Shown: one piece after another, positions 44,432 through 54,289 of the stretch
Layout: each line of letters begins with the position of its first letter
Position numbering within the stretch: position 1 is the stretch's first letter
Source: Bactericera cockerelli
Lineage: Eukaryota; Arthropoda; Insecta; Hemiptera; Triozidae
Direction of reading: 5' to 3'
Assembly: GCA_024516035.1 (NCBI GenBank)
Contig: CM044962.1
Location: 9,381,595-9,445,594 of the forward strand
DNA length: 64,000 bases
The notes under the pieces: model-generated
Seen by the model: the letters and a program-made list of their open reading frames with translations, nothing else
What the model was told of the DNA's origin: nothing
Databases searched by the model: none
Translations under genes and position numbers: made by a program

Positions 44432-46589
44432 GTAAGTATTATTATAACAATAATAATATTCTAGTTGAAGATAACTCCCAGGTGAGATTAATGTTCAAAG
44501 CATTTTCTACCACTCAACCCTCAGATTATTATGTGGTCATAAACTCAAATGAATCAGATTTACAATAAAATTCAGGTTGACCTATTTAAAAATCAAAATG
44601 TGACACCGCAATTTCTGACTTTTAAACCACCTTTTATAAAAGTAAAAATAAATTCATGACTGAAAGTGCATAGTTAGGTCATGTACACTTGGATTTTTTA
44701 TTTTTCAAAAACTCAATCAGGGGGGGCTGAGTAATTTGAGGTGTCCAACTTTGGGTGGGACACCCTGTATATATATTTTGAGAACATTCTCCAAATATCT
44801 CTTTTTTTTTCAGGTTCCACAGCTCATAGTACCTTCTGCAAGGACCTCACCAATGTCAAATACATCCACATAGTGAAATCTGTGATCAATTTGTTTAATG
44901 ACAGCTCCAATCAAGTAGTCAGTATGTGTCAGAGCATTTTGTTGAACTTAACGGCAGAAAAAGAGGCTTGTTACAATCTTATGACTGTAAGTGCAGCAAC
45001 TAATAATTAATTGTTTTATTAAAAGTGTCATACTATATCAATTTAGATAGGCATTTAAAAACAATTGTAAGGGATACTTCCAGTGCGCTCATTTTGACCC
45101 AGCATCTAAATGGGAAGTATGGTGTCATTTCTTGCCCATCAGAGGAGAGACATACTACGGGATGGGGAGGCTACAACACAGACCACAAGCGTCTACAATA
45201 GCTCCTGTTTTATGGCTACGAAATTAAAATTAAATTAAAAAAACAATTGTAAAATAATATTACAAATAAATAAAATTATTATTAAATTAAAAAGGCTGTG
45301 AAACGCTCATATTTTTAAAAAAATCTATGCTGCTTGGGATTGAAGTCAGATCACTGTGCATTGTGCATGATAGCCTAGTGTGCTACACTCACTCACAGGG
45401 TCTACTATATCTCTATATAAAACTCAAATATGTGCCTAACTGGCTAGGGTATATATGGATGGTTCAGAGCAAAAGGCGACCAACTCCTGAAAGATAATAA
45501 ATTCATGACTCAATCTAGTTTTATGAGTAACGGAATTTTTTCAAAAAATGGAGTTTGTCGCCTTTTGCTCTGACCCATCCATATCTATTTTACTATTAGT
45601 AGGCGGCCACAACGAGGACCCTGGCCTATACCCTCGACCCCAGACCCTGGTACCTACAGCTTGATACAGACGATTTTCGGGACTCCATCGTGGCCGCTTA
45701 CATTTAATAACATACTTGAACTATTTTATGTGGTACTGGATCTACCCCAGGGTGATGTTTTTACAATACCACAGCCCAAACGGTAATCGATATCAGTCTG
45801 GCTGGGGGACGTTAAACAGGGAGAAGACCAGTGTCTCGCTAGAAGACTATAAACAGAGAACAGACTAGCCAACCTTTACAAGCCAGGCTAGCTTGCAGTT
45901 TCCTAAGGGTTTAATGGCTTATAGAGAAAAGTCCAAGTCCTCATGATGGTTGATTGCACATAGAAATATGTGGTTCAGGACGAGGAACTTTGAAATAAAG
46001 ATGGCTGGAGACCATCACTCACCCCTCCAACTATAGCCAAGCTGGCTACAACAACAACAACAACATTTTCATGAGAATTGACCTTATGTTCCAGCACTGT
46101 CCAAGTATTGTGACCATTTTGTTTGAGCAAATCACCAACCCTGAATCAGCCATTGCCGACGAGTGTTGTAAGCTTCTCAACAATTTGACCTCAGTGGGGC
46201 ACCAGCCCATTCTGGTGTACAGGTGTTTCGAGAGCAACAAATTAGACTTGAACAAGTTGGTGTCCAGTTTTGTGATCGAAGATTTCAATCGGAAGAACTG
46301 TAACCTTCACTACTTGGGCAGAGTGTTCGGAAACTTGGCAGTGCTTCCTGAGTTCAGACAGTGAGTAATGAGTATCTAGTACAGTAGAATTTTGCTAACT
46401 TGAAATCCCGATAGGTCGCAAATCTCATAAACTCGAATTAACGGGGTTAAGTGGCAGAGAATGCCTAAGGCATTAACTTCGCCCCGGATTTCAAAACAAT
46501 TGTATTTAAAAATTAATATTGTTCTTTTTTTTATTGTACATATTTCTAAGTTTTTTGTATTAATATTTAATTGATTTTGATTGTTGATT

Positions 46590-46621
<32 letters not shown>

Positions 46622-49600
46622 TGTAAATAAATAAAATAAAAATTCAATTGTTATGTCACAATCACTCAAACTCACACTGCTAAAAAAAATTGAACTTGGG
46701 ACTCGAACCAACCACCGATCTCCAGGTTACAAGTCTGCTGTCCTATTTTTTTTTTTTTTTTTTTTTTTCATGATAATTTTTACATACAATATTACATTGA
46801 TACATATTGATCAAGGTTCTTTTAGGTTGGTGAGTATTTGTATATTGTTATTATTTTATGTTTTGATGGTGAGTTGCGTTAAACACACTTAACTCCATAA
46901 AGACATAGAAGGGGTTTAAACCATGGAAGTTCTAATAATTTTTGTAATCTTTTTTATATTTTCATCACCAGGTTTGTGCTAGACAAAGACAAATGCATCA
47001 TCCAAAGGCTAGTCCCATTCACAGGCTATTCCGAATCTGCTGTGAGAAGAGAAGGGATCACTGCGCTCATCAAGAACTGTTGCTTGGCTGATACCGGTAA
47101 GATTTATTAATTTTTTTTTATTAACATAAGTTTTTACATACCAAGATTCAGCCTCCTAGGACGTATATACAGGGTCCGCCAAAAAAAAGGAGCCACTCGA
47201 AATATCTAGAGGACGGATTAAAATATAAAAAATGCTAAAACACGTGTACGATTATATCAAGGGGGAAACTTTTTCTACTAGGTTTTGATTTTTTATCATT
47301 ACCAGGGGCGGCCCCAGGGGGGTCAACTTTGCAATCTTCAATGGAACCACCCTATTTGTAATACATTTCTGAAAAGTATTTAATATTAAAAGTATTTTAA
47401 GACAAGTTTGAAATTTTTAATCAAAACAGGGCCGGAGATATCGTACATTTCATTTATTTGATTTCTATTATTTTTTATACGAGATAAATTGTATTTTTGT
47501 AAAGATTGATAAACACATGTCTTTCTATTTGAAAGAATTACATTTTGATGCATTTTTTAAACCATTAGATATACCAGGGGAGGTGTTAAGGAGTCATCTG
47601 TTTTTAAATTCTGTAAAAACTATTATTTTTTTAGAATAATCTGTGCTAAATTAATGCACTGAGTGTTGTTTTTTTAATATAAATTTAAGGTACCCTTGAA
47701 AACAGGGGCGGTGACTAGGACTGCACGTGAGTTTTAGAATTTGTCCCAGTAATTTGAAGTAAATCCGGCCCTGTTTTATTTTAAATTGAACATCATGAAT
47801 CATTCCATATATTTAGCACAAATTATACTTGAAAAAAGTTGTTTTTACACTATTTAAAAAATATTGACCCCTTAACATCTCCCCTGGTAAAGCTAATGGT
47901 ATCAAATTTTCATTATTTCTGATGGAAAAACATGTATTTAACATTTTTTAACAAAAAAACAATTAATTTCTTATAAAAAATTACTGAAAGTTGGAAAATG
48001 AAATGTACGATATCGCCGGCCCTGTTTTGATTAAAAATCTAAAACTTGTCTTAAAATACTTTAAATGTCAACTACTTTTCAGAAATGTATTACAAATAGG
48101 GTAGTTCTGTTTAAGATTTTAAAGTTGACCCCTCCGGGGCCGCCCCTGGTAATGATAAAAAACCAAAACCTAAGAGAAAAGATTTCCCCTTTGATATAAT
48201 CGTACACGTGTTTTAGCATTTTTTTAATATTTTAATCCGTTCTCTAGATATTTCGAGTGGCTCCTTTTTTTTGGCGGACCCTGTATGTGCACTGGTAGTC
48301 AAGTGGTTAATGCGCTAGTCTGGTAATCCAGGTAGCGTAGGGATCCGTTGGTTCGAATCCCACCCAGTGCATGAATTTTTCCTCATTAATTTGAGTGACC
48401 ACATAATAATAAGACTCTGAGGGTTAGATGGTAGAAAATGCTTTGAGCATTAGCCTCGCCTGGTGGTTACCTTCCACTAAAGAGTATTATAATTATTATT
48501 TATTTTTAGTACTAGTTTGGAGAGATGAAGGAGTGAGTGTTAAGTAAGTGACTAAGAAGAAAAGAAATTTCTTCTTGATTTGTCTCCCTACAGCCTACAG
48601 GAAGTGTCCAATTCCCTGGTCTAAATTTTCAGAAGTGGAATAAATTGGTAGACGGAGTCGGGATGGCTGGTTCACACTTGGGCAAATGCTTGGGTCGGGA
48701 CCTGTTGTCTTGGTTTCGTCTGTTGATTACGCCCCATCATGTTTACCAGTCTTGTTTCAATTTAGAGTGACCAATCATACATCCCCCTCCTACTCTCACT
48801 CTTTCTCTCCACTTTTTCTCTGCCGCTCAATTTATTATCATTATATTAGTATTAAATACCAAATATCTTATTGCCAAATTAAGATCCTATGGCATAGGCG
48901 AGACCTTTCTTCGTTGGTTGGACAGCTCCTTCACCGACCGTTCTCAAATTGTAAAAATTGGTGACAGTGTCTCAGGTTCAATTCTTGTGTCATCTGGAGT
49001 TGGTCAAGGTAGCCATTCCGGTCCGCTTTTGTTCAGTCTTTTCTTCAATGATCTCTCTAATGTCATTAAATATTCTTCTTTCCAAATGTTTGCAGATGAT
49101 GTGAAGATTTACAAAGCTATAGCTAGCGAGGATGACTGCATTCTCTTGCAGAAGGATTTAACATCATTTAGCCAATGGCTAAAACTCAATGGTTTGCAAC
49201 TTACCTTGAGTAAGTGTGCTCATATGACCTTCTCTAGATGCAGGGAGCCCAGTAGCTTTACATACTGTATTGATTCACAACCTCTCAAACATGTCGAACA
49301 AATCAAAGATCTGGGTGTCAGTCTTGATCCGACCTTATCGTTTTCTACCCATATCGCCAATCTCTCAATGCGATGCCATCGAATCCTCGGTTACATTTTT
49401 AGAACATCAAAGGGCTTGTCTTCTTCTTCATTTAGACTTCTTTATTTCTCTCTGGTTCGATCCTTACTAGAATATGCCTGCGTTGTATGGTGTCCTTATT
49501 ACAACGTGCATGAGCTGTTATTAGACAGGGTTCAGAGAAGGTTCCTGTATTATCTTAATATCCGTTTTCCTAATCACCAGATCGATATTGAATGTCTCAA

Positions 49601-52600
49601 GGATCGCCGTCTTCAAGCTGATCTAAACTTCTTTCGCAAGCTGTTATCTGGCGAGGTGGACTGCAGTGATCTTTTGAGTGGGGTTTCGTTAGACTGCCAT
49701 CGTAGACTTAGGCGTGCTCATACTTTCCACATGAAAACATGCCCTACGAACTACACACACTTTTCTCCTCTAAATAGGATGATGCGCCTGGCAAATTATA
49801 CTATTGAGTTTGACTTCTGACACGGTCTTATAATTATAGGATTATAATATGTATTTATTTTTGTTTTATTTTATTTATTATTTTGTTTATTTTTTTATTA
49901 TGACAGTTTATTTGACATGTTGTGGTTATTTCACAATTTTCTATTTATTGTACTTTCGAGGTATATTTTATTAACTTTAGTTTACCCTTGTGATGTATTT
50001 GTGATTTATTATTAGTATTTTTGTAACCTTTGTTTATTTTTATCCTTTTATTATTAATATTATTTGTGTAAATAGAGCTTGGCTCGTTAATATATACCCG
50101 TTCTGCGGGCATTTATCATTATCATTTATCATTATCAAAAAGCAAATTATATTGGAAATGTTATTATATTAGATTCAAGCAATTGTGTTCATACAATATT
50201 GTATATTATCACAATACGTTTCTTCATGTTTCAGTATTTTGTGATATTTGTACAATTTTATTTTTAACTGTTATTTTATTTGAATATATAAATAGGGCTA
50301 AACCCGTCAATAAACATCCGTCTACCGGGCATTTATTTATTTATTTATTTAAATAAATTTCAATTCAATTCAATGACTTTCGCATTTATGAGGGTTCAAT
50401 CAATCAATATTTATTGTGTATAATATACATATTATGTTCACAATTATACTTAAATCTAAACTAATTCTAGTTAAACTAATTCTAGGGTTTGTTTTTTTGT
50501 GTTTCCAGAATGCCACGAGCACTTGCTCGGCCCTCCAGTGGATCTGCTGCCCCGCCTGCTGCTGCCCCTGGCCGGGGGGGAGGAGTTCTCAGACGAGGAC
50601 AACGACCTGCTCCCCATAGAGCTGCAATACCTCCCCGCCCACAAGCAGCGAGAGCCCCGCCCCCACATCAGGAAACTTCTGCTCGAGATTCTGCTGCTGG
50701 TAAGTGAACACGCCCCTGAAATTATTGTATTTTTTTTTTTTTTGGGTTTAACCCGGGATCAGTAAACTTCGGTTTTGTAACGTATCCAGTACGTTAGGTG
50801 GAAGAGATTGCCATAGGCAATAACCCCGCCCTTTAGTTAGGACATATGTTTTCAAATATTTTCTATTCTTTTTCATTTTTATTGTATATATTGTTTTTTT
50901 CATTTTTTCACTGTTAAAATTATTATTTGTGTGTACATAATGTCCTTTTGTATCTAATAAAGAGTTGTATAATAATAATAGTACGGTGTGAGAGATTTCT
51001 CTCACACTCACGTTTTTGCTTGTTTGCAACTGTGCATTGTGTGTGTAATTTGACTTTGTTTAGACTGTGAGAGTAAAGGGTTTCTTTAGTCTCATTATTG
51101 CAGGATAAATAGAGTATTGTATTGTATCGTATTATTAATATTTAAAAAAACTCTTGTTCCAGCTCATTACCAAAAAGAAAAATCGGGAGTTGATCCGAGC
51201 CAGCTTTGTTTAGACTGTGAGAGTAAAAGGACCCTTTGGTCATATTCATGCAGGATAAACAGAGTATTGTATTGTATCGCATTATTAATATTTAAAAAAA
51301 AAACTATTGTTCCAGCTCATTACCAAGAAGAAAAATCGGGAGTTCATCCGAGACAGCAACACTTACCTCATACTGCGAGAGCTGCACAAGGTGGAGACTG
51401 ACAAGGAGGTGTTGCTGGCTTGTGAGAATGTGGTGGATGTTGTGATCAGGTGAGTAGAGGAGGTGTTGCTGGCTTGTGAGAATGTGGTGGATGTTGTGAT
51501 CAGGTGAGTAGAGGAGGTGTTGCTGGCTTGTGAGAATGTGGTGGATGTTCTGATCAGGTGAGTAGAGGAGGTGTTGCTGGCTTGTGAGAATGTGGTGGAT
51601 GTTGTGATCAGGTGAGTAGAGGAGGTGTTGCTGGCTTGTGAGAATGTGGTGGATGTTCTGATCAGGTGAGTAGAGGAGGTGTTGCTGGCTTGTGAGAATG
51701 TGGTGGATGTTCTGATCAGGTGAGTAGAGGAGGTGTTGCTGGCTTGCGAGAATGTGGTGGATGTTCTGATCAGGTGAGTAGAGGAGGTGTTGCTGGCTTG
51801 TGAGAATGTGGTGGATGTTCTGATCAGGTGAGTAGAGGAGGTGTTGCTGGCTTGTGAGAATGTGGTGGATGTTGTGATCAGGTGAGTAGAGGAGGTGTTG
51901 CTGGCTTGTGAGAATGTGGTGGATGTTCTGATCAGGTGAGTAGAGGAGGTGTTGCTGGCTTGTGAGAATGTGGTGGATGTTGTGATCAGGTGAGTAGAGG
52001 AGGTGTTGCTGGCTTGTGAGAATGTGGTGGATGTTCTGATCAGGTGAGTAGAGGAGATGAGGTGTTGCTGGCTTGTGAGAATGTGGTGGATGTTCTGATC
52101 AGGTGAGTAGAGGAGGTGTTGCTGGCTTGTGAGAATGTGGTGGATGTTCTGATCAGGTGAGTAGAGGAGGTGTTGCTGGCTTGTGAGAATGTGGTGGATG
52201 TTCTGATCAGGTGAGTAGAGGAGGTGAGGTGTTGCTGGCTTGTGAGAATGTGGTGGATGTTGTGATCAGGTGATTAGCATGTTTTTTAGGCTCTAACCCA
52301 GCGGTTCCCAACCGGTGGGCCGCGAGCAGCTCTTTTTTGGGCCGCGGATGCTGGCCGAAACTCAAGAAATAATATTGAAATAGTGCAAAAAAAGTATCGG
52401 GGTGGGCCGCAAAATTGTTTTAAAAATATTATTGGGCCCCCAAGCTAAAAAGGTTGGGAACCGCTGCTCGAACCTAAAGGCCAAATTATGAATAACAATA
52501 ATGCATGGTCACATCACGACCGGGGTGTTATACTCCATTCGCAGGAAATTCACTAACCTGCTACCCGTAATATTGACCTCACCCAGCCTGGGTTGGGCCT

Positions 52601-53050
52601 GAATGTCAGCATCACGAAGTCTTCACCTCGCTAGACGTTGCTTAACTTCCGTGATCCCACGAGAAGTGGTGCATTCAAAGCTCCATTGACGCTGGCTATT
52701 TTAAGTTATTCACGTCAACTTTTTTTTTTTTTTTAAACAATACTCTTTATTTATTTTAATTTTGCATAATATACATTAAATATATTGAGTTTACTCGTAT
52801 GAGGTACTATTACCCTATTTGTTGTGGGTTGTGTTGTACCTCATTTATAATTTACAATAAAATTTAAGAGTTAAATTCGTTAGTTCCTGAGCTATTTTAA
52901 GTTATCCACGTCAACCGTTAACTATTTTGTTATAATCTGTTCCTCAGGACGGAGGAGGAGATAGGGACAGATGATCTGAACGCAGTGGAGGTGCCAGAGG
53001 ATATGCAGGAGAAGTTTATCAACATGGACGAGGAGTTTCTCACGACCTAG
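44345..53050 (+). CDS. HGH1: HGH1 (armadillo-repeat chaperone for eEF2), seven coding exons
   Basis: HGH1 (formerly FAM203/BRP16) is a cytosolic armadillo-like repeat protein that helps fold elongation factor eEF2. Coding exons: 44345-44431, 44814-44986, 46095-46360, 46972-47096, 50509-50699, 51316-51449, 52948-53050, about 359 codons; human HGH1, from memory, is about 390. Diagnostic segments are RLVPFTGYSESAVRREG followed by NCC, CHEHLLGPPVDLLPRLLLPL, ELQYLPAHKQREP and LILRELHKVE, which match the family in order. Splice phases agree at every junction except exon 1/2, where one base is lacking. Exons 1-4 are AT-rich, whereas exon 5 is markedly GC-rich. Introns hold a 1.1-kb palindromic element and a LINE fragment (intron 4), a decayed Helitron (intron 2) and a 16-unit splice-donor minisatellite (intron 6). 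Confidence 0.88.
44445..44560 (-). mobile_element. SINE family D fragment in HGH1 intron 1
   Basis: 'gaagataactcccaggtgag' and 'gcattttctaccactcaacc' are the 3' half of an inverted family D element. The right part of the intron ends with 'gggtgggacaccctgtata', an end of a CAGGGTG-type element. Confidence 0.65.
44814..44986 (+). CDS. HGH1: HGH1 coding exon 2
   Basis: Acceptor after a T-run (TTTTTTTCAG), donor GTAAGT. Encodes STAHSTFCKDLTNVKYIHIV...SILLNLTAEKEACYNLMT, an ARM-repeat pair ending in the helix 'LLNLT' typical of the family. Ends in phase 0. Confidence 0.88.
45060..45235 (+). mobile_element. SINE family A, head missing
   Basis: Begins at 'aattgtaagggatacttcca' and runs to 'gttttatggctacgaaatta', in HGH1 intron 2. 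Confidence 0.78.
45412..46083 (+). mobile_element. Decayed Helitron with nested insertions in HGH1 intron 2
   Basis: The 5' end TCTATATAAAACTCAAATATG matches the Helitron at 25.0 kb, and its last recognisable part (cattttcatgagaattgacc, 46064-46083) lies 11 bases before exon 3. Inside are a short palindromic element (about 45457-45590: gatggttcagagcaaaaggc / gccttttgctctgacccatc) and a repeat shared with 60.11-60.37 kb (about 45795-46060). Confidence 0.65.
46095..46360 (+). CDS. HGH1: HGH1 coding exon 3
   Basis: Acceptor TATGTTCCAG, donor CA|GTGAGT. Starts HCPSIVTILFEQITNPESAI and ends LHYLGRVFGNLAVLPEFR plus two bases (phase 2). LHYLG...NL is a conserved HGH1 segment. The frame is also open upstream into the Helitron relic, but the homology starts at the acceptor. 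Confidence 0.9.
46440..46745. mobile_element. Poly(T) tract and inverted SINE family C in HGH1 intron 3
   Basis: About 46588-46620 is a poly(T) run. About 46640-46745 is the inverted family C body and head (gggactcgaaccaaccaccg). A second poly(T) run is at 46747-46768. Confidence 0.65.
46972..47096 (+). CDS. HGH1: HGH1 coding exon 4
   Basis: Acceptor TCATCACCAG, donor CCG|GTAAGA. Encodes FVLDKDKCIIQRLVPFTGYS, then ESAVRREGITALIKNCCLAD, ending in phase 1. The NCC motif and the preceding 'AVRR.G' are hallmark HGH1 residues. Confidence 0.92.
47170..48283. mobile_element. TA-flanked palindromic element, 1.1 kb, in HGH1 intron 4
   Basis: Ends CAGGGTCCGCCAAAAAAAAG and its inverse, each flanked by TA. 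The arms are about 500 bp and pair along most of their length (for example 'acgtgtacgattatatcaag' with 'ttgatataatcgtacacgtg', and 'ggggcggccccagggg' with 'ccggggccgcccctgg'). No transposase. Same organisation as the element at 1213-2243, including a GC-rich '(gg)ggccagggggg(c/t)caactt' block inside the arm. Confidence 0.85.
48287..48500 (+). mobile_element. SINE family D
   Basis: Complete copy starting 'gcactggtagtcaagtggtt' directly beside the palindromic element; B box ggttcgaatcccaccc, ending 'ccactaaagagtattataat'. Confidence 0.9.
48843..50140 (+). pseudogene. 5'-truncated non-LTR retrotransposon with reverse transcriptase in HGH1 intron 4
   Basis: Open from about 48843 to TGA at 49818-49820, about 325 codons. 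It contains the RT motifs GVGQGSHSGPLLFSLF (domain with QG..GPLLF), FADDVKIY (catalytic FADD, two aspartates intact), LNGLQLTLSKC and DLGVSLDPTLSF (thumb entry), then the post-RT C-terminus with RVQRRFLYYL. This is typical of jockey/CR1-like LINE ORF2. The endonuclease and RT fingers are missing, so it is a dead 5' truncation, although the frame is still open. The 3' region ends in 'gggcatttatcattatcatt', a short tandem repeat rather than poly(A). Confidence 0.88.
50141..50490 (+). mobile_element. Two further LINE 3' end fragments
   Basis: About 50.15-50.35 kb ends 'taccgggcatttatttattt', a relative of the preceding LINE's 3' end with a different tail. About 50.34-50.48 kb begins (caatt)n and resembles the insertion at 1464-1620. 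Confidence 0.6.
50509..50699 (+). CDS. HGH1: HGH1 coding exon 5
   Basis: Acceptor TTTGTGTTTCCAG, donor CTG|GTAAGT. Encodes CHEHLLGPPVDLLPRLLLPL, then AGGEEFSDEDNDLLPIELQY and LPAHKQREPRPHIRKLLLEI. This is the most conserved part of HGH1. The exon is strongly GC-rich with C/G-ending codons, unlike exons 1-4. Other frames are open too because of the GC content, but only this one shows homology. Confidence 0.95.
50790..50975 (+). mobile_element. Tail T module in HGH1 intron 5
   Basis: 'taggtggaagagattgccat' through 'aataaccccgccctttagtt' to 'gtatctaataaagagttgta'. Confidence 0.72.
51045..51204 (+). repeat. Duplicated intron 5 / exon 6 boundary (pseudo-exon)
   Basis: A roughly 150-bp segment (from 'tttgtttagactgtgagagt') is repeated in tandem at about 51205-51358. 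The first copy includes an intact acceptor (CTTGTTCCAG, ending 51162) and the first 14 codons of exon 6 with changes (LITKKKNREL then IRAS) before running into the second unit, where it reads SFV and TAG. Only the second copy leads into the full exon. Confidence 0.85.
51316..51449 (+). CDS. HGH1: HGH1 coding exon 6
   Basis: Acceptor ATTGTTCCAG, donor ATCAG|GTGAGT. Encodes LITKKKNREFIRDSNTYLIL, then RELHKVETDKEVLLACENVV, ending phase 2 with AG, which joins G of exon 7 to make Arg. The last 44 bases are the founder of the 54-bp array that follows. Confidence 0.92.
51405..52272 (+). repeat. 54-bp minisatellite carrying the HGH1 exon 6 splice donor, 16 units
   Basis: Each unit is the last 44 nt of exon 6 (gaggtgttgctggcttgtga ... 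gatcag) plus 10 nt of intron starting GTGAGTAGAG. The first unit is the real exon end. Fifteen copies follow with little divergence (mainly gttGtg/gttCtg); two units carry small insertions and the last has GTGATT. Every unit but the last therefore presents CAG|GTGAGT. Read through any unit, the frame hits TGA in the donor (AGG TGA), so only splicing at the first donor yields full-length HGH1. Confidence 0.97.
52301..52468 (+). mobile_element. hAT-type MITE in HGH1 intron 6
   Basis: Ends cagcggttcccaaccggtgg / gttgggaaccgctg, flanked by ctctaacc and ctcgaacc (8-bp duplication with one mismatch). Same family as 11.0 kb. Confidence 0.85.
52490..52700 (-). mobile_element. SINE family H, inverted
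   Basis: 'ttcacctcgctagacgttgc' and 'ctcacccagcctgggttggg' in HGH1 intron 6. Confidence 0.6.
52948..53050 (+). CDS. HGH1: HGH1 coding exon 7 (last)
   Basis: Acceptor CTGTTCCTCAG. Encodes (R)TEEEIGTDDLNAVEVPEDMQ, then EKFINMDEEFLTT and TAG at 53048-53050. The 'LNAVEVPEDMQEKF' segment matches the C-terminal end of HGH1. The final codons and the stop lie in a unit that is repeated downstream, so the natural C-terminus may have been altered. Confidence 0.88.
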
Positions 53051-53630
53051 CAATCAGGAGGTCCTGGGTTCAATACCCACTGAGGAAGAAAAAATCTGAA
53101 CGCAAGATCCTTGGTTCAATACGCTCGGATGAGAACATGGATGACGAGTTCCTCAAGACCTAGCAATCAGGAGGTCCTGGGTTCATTACCCAGTGAGGAA
53201 AAAAAATCTGAACGCAAGATCCTTGGTTCAATACGCTCGGATGAAAACATGGATGAGGAGTTCCTCAAGACCTAGCAATCAGGAGGTCCTGGGTTCAATA
53301 CCCACTGAGGAAGAAAAAAATCTGAACGCAAGATCCTTGGTTCAATACGCTCGGATGAAGGAAAATTTGAATGCAGTGGAGGCAATGTTTATTAACATGG
53401 ATGAGGAGTTCCTCAAGACCTAGCAATCAGGAGGTCCTGGGTTCATTAAACACTGAGGAAAAAAAAATCTGAACGCAAGATCCTTGGTTCAATACGCTCG
53501 GATGAAAGAAAATTTTAATGCAGTGGAGGCAATGTTTACTAATATGGATGAGGAGTTCCTCAAGACCTAGCAATCAAGAGGTCCTGGGTTCAATACCCAC
53601 TGAGGAAAGAAGCAGATGAGGATATGTAGG
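53020..53630 (+). repeat. Tandem copies of the end of HGH1 exon 7
   Basis: A unit of about 110-150 bp (aacatggatgaggagttcct, caagacctagcaatcaggag, 'gggttcaatacccactgagg', 'acgcaagatccttggttcaa') occurs about five times after the real exon end, with units starting near 53022, 53137, 53246, 53394 and 53541. Some units retain more exon sequence (aatgcagtggaggcaatgtt). The stretch 'ggtcctgggttcaatacccac' looks like a tRNA B box, so a SINE fragment may have been captured in the unit. A sixth copy is at 53.96-54.03 kb beyond a SINE insertion. Confidence 0.9.
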
Positions 53631-53644
53631 AGAGGTTTATCAAC

Positions 53645-53950
53645 ATTTTTTTTTTTAAGATGAGTGTTTCACAGCCGTTTTTATTTCGTAGCCATGAAAC
53701 AGAAGCTACTGTAGACGCTTGTGGTCTGCGTTGTAGCCTACCCATCCCGTAGTATGCCTCCCCTCTGATGGGCGAGAAGTGACACAATACTTCCCAATTA
53801 GGTGCTGGGTCAACACGAGCGCACCGGAAGGTATCCCTTACAAACAATTGTAACCAAATTAATACAAATTTTTGTCGGCACGGGGGATCGAACCCGGGAC
53901 CTTCCGCATGGCAATCGAGGGCTTAACCAGTGCTAATCGCATGCTCTAAG
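53645..53950 (-). mobile_element. SINE family A, inverted, inserted in the exon 7 repeat
   Basis: Complete inverted copy from 'aagatgagtgtttcacagcc' to the head (ggttaagccctcgattgcca in reverse). It splits an exon 7 repeat unit, so it inserted after the array formed. Confidence 0.88.
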
Positions 53951-54169
53951 GGAGAGGTTATAAACATGGATGAGGAGTTTCAACACCTAGCAATCAGGAG
54001 GTCCTGGGTTCAATACCCACCGGGAAAAAGACATTTATCCAAGAACGTTTTTATCTGAAGCATTTATTTTCTACCCTTTATTTATTGTTCTAGTGAGTTG
54101 AATTCCAGCATTTTTTGTGATTTTAATTATTATCTGGTTAGATTAATTATAACTGTAACCCAATTTTAA

Positions 54170-54255
54170 ATACAAATATTTTGTCAGCTCTGGGGTTCGA
54201 ACCCGGACCTTCCTCATGGCAAGCGAGTATCTTACTACTGAGCTTTGATTGACCC
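54170..54255 (-). mobile_element. SINE family A head fragment, inverted
   Basis: 'ctggggttcgaacccggacc' and 'tggcaagcgagtatcttact'; the body is missing. Confidence 0.65.
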
Positions 54256-54289
54256 TACTAAAGCTGAGAATGGCCCTACTAAATCTCAA

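Noticed and set aside
53193..53423. 76-codon ORF downstream of HGH1
   Set aside because: Made of the repeated exon 7 end with its attached fragment; repetition explains the open frame.
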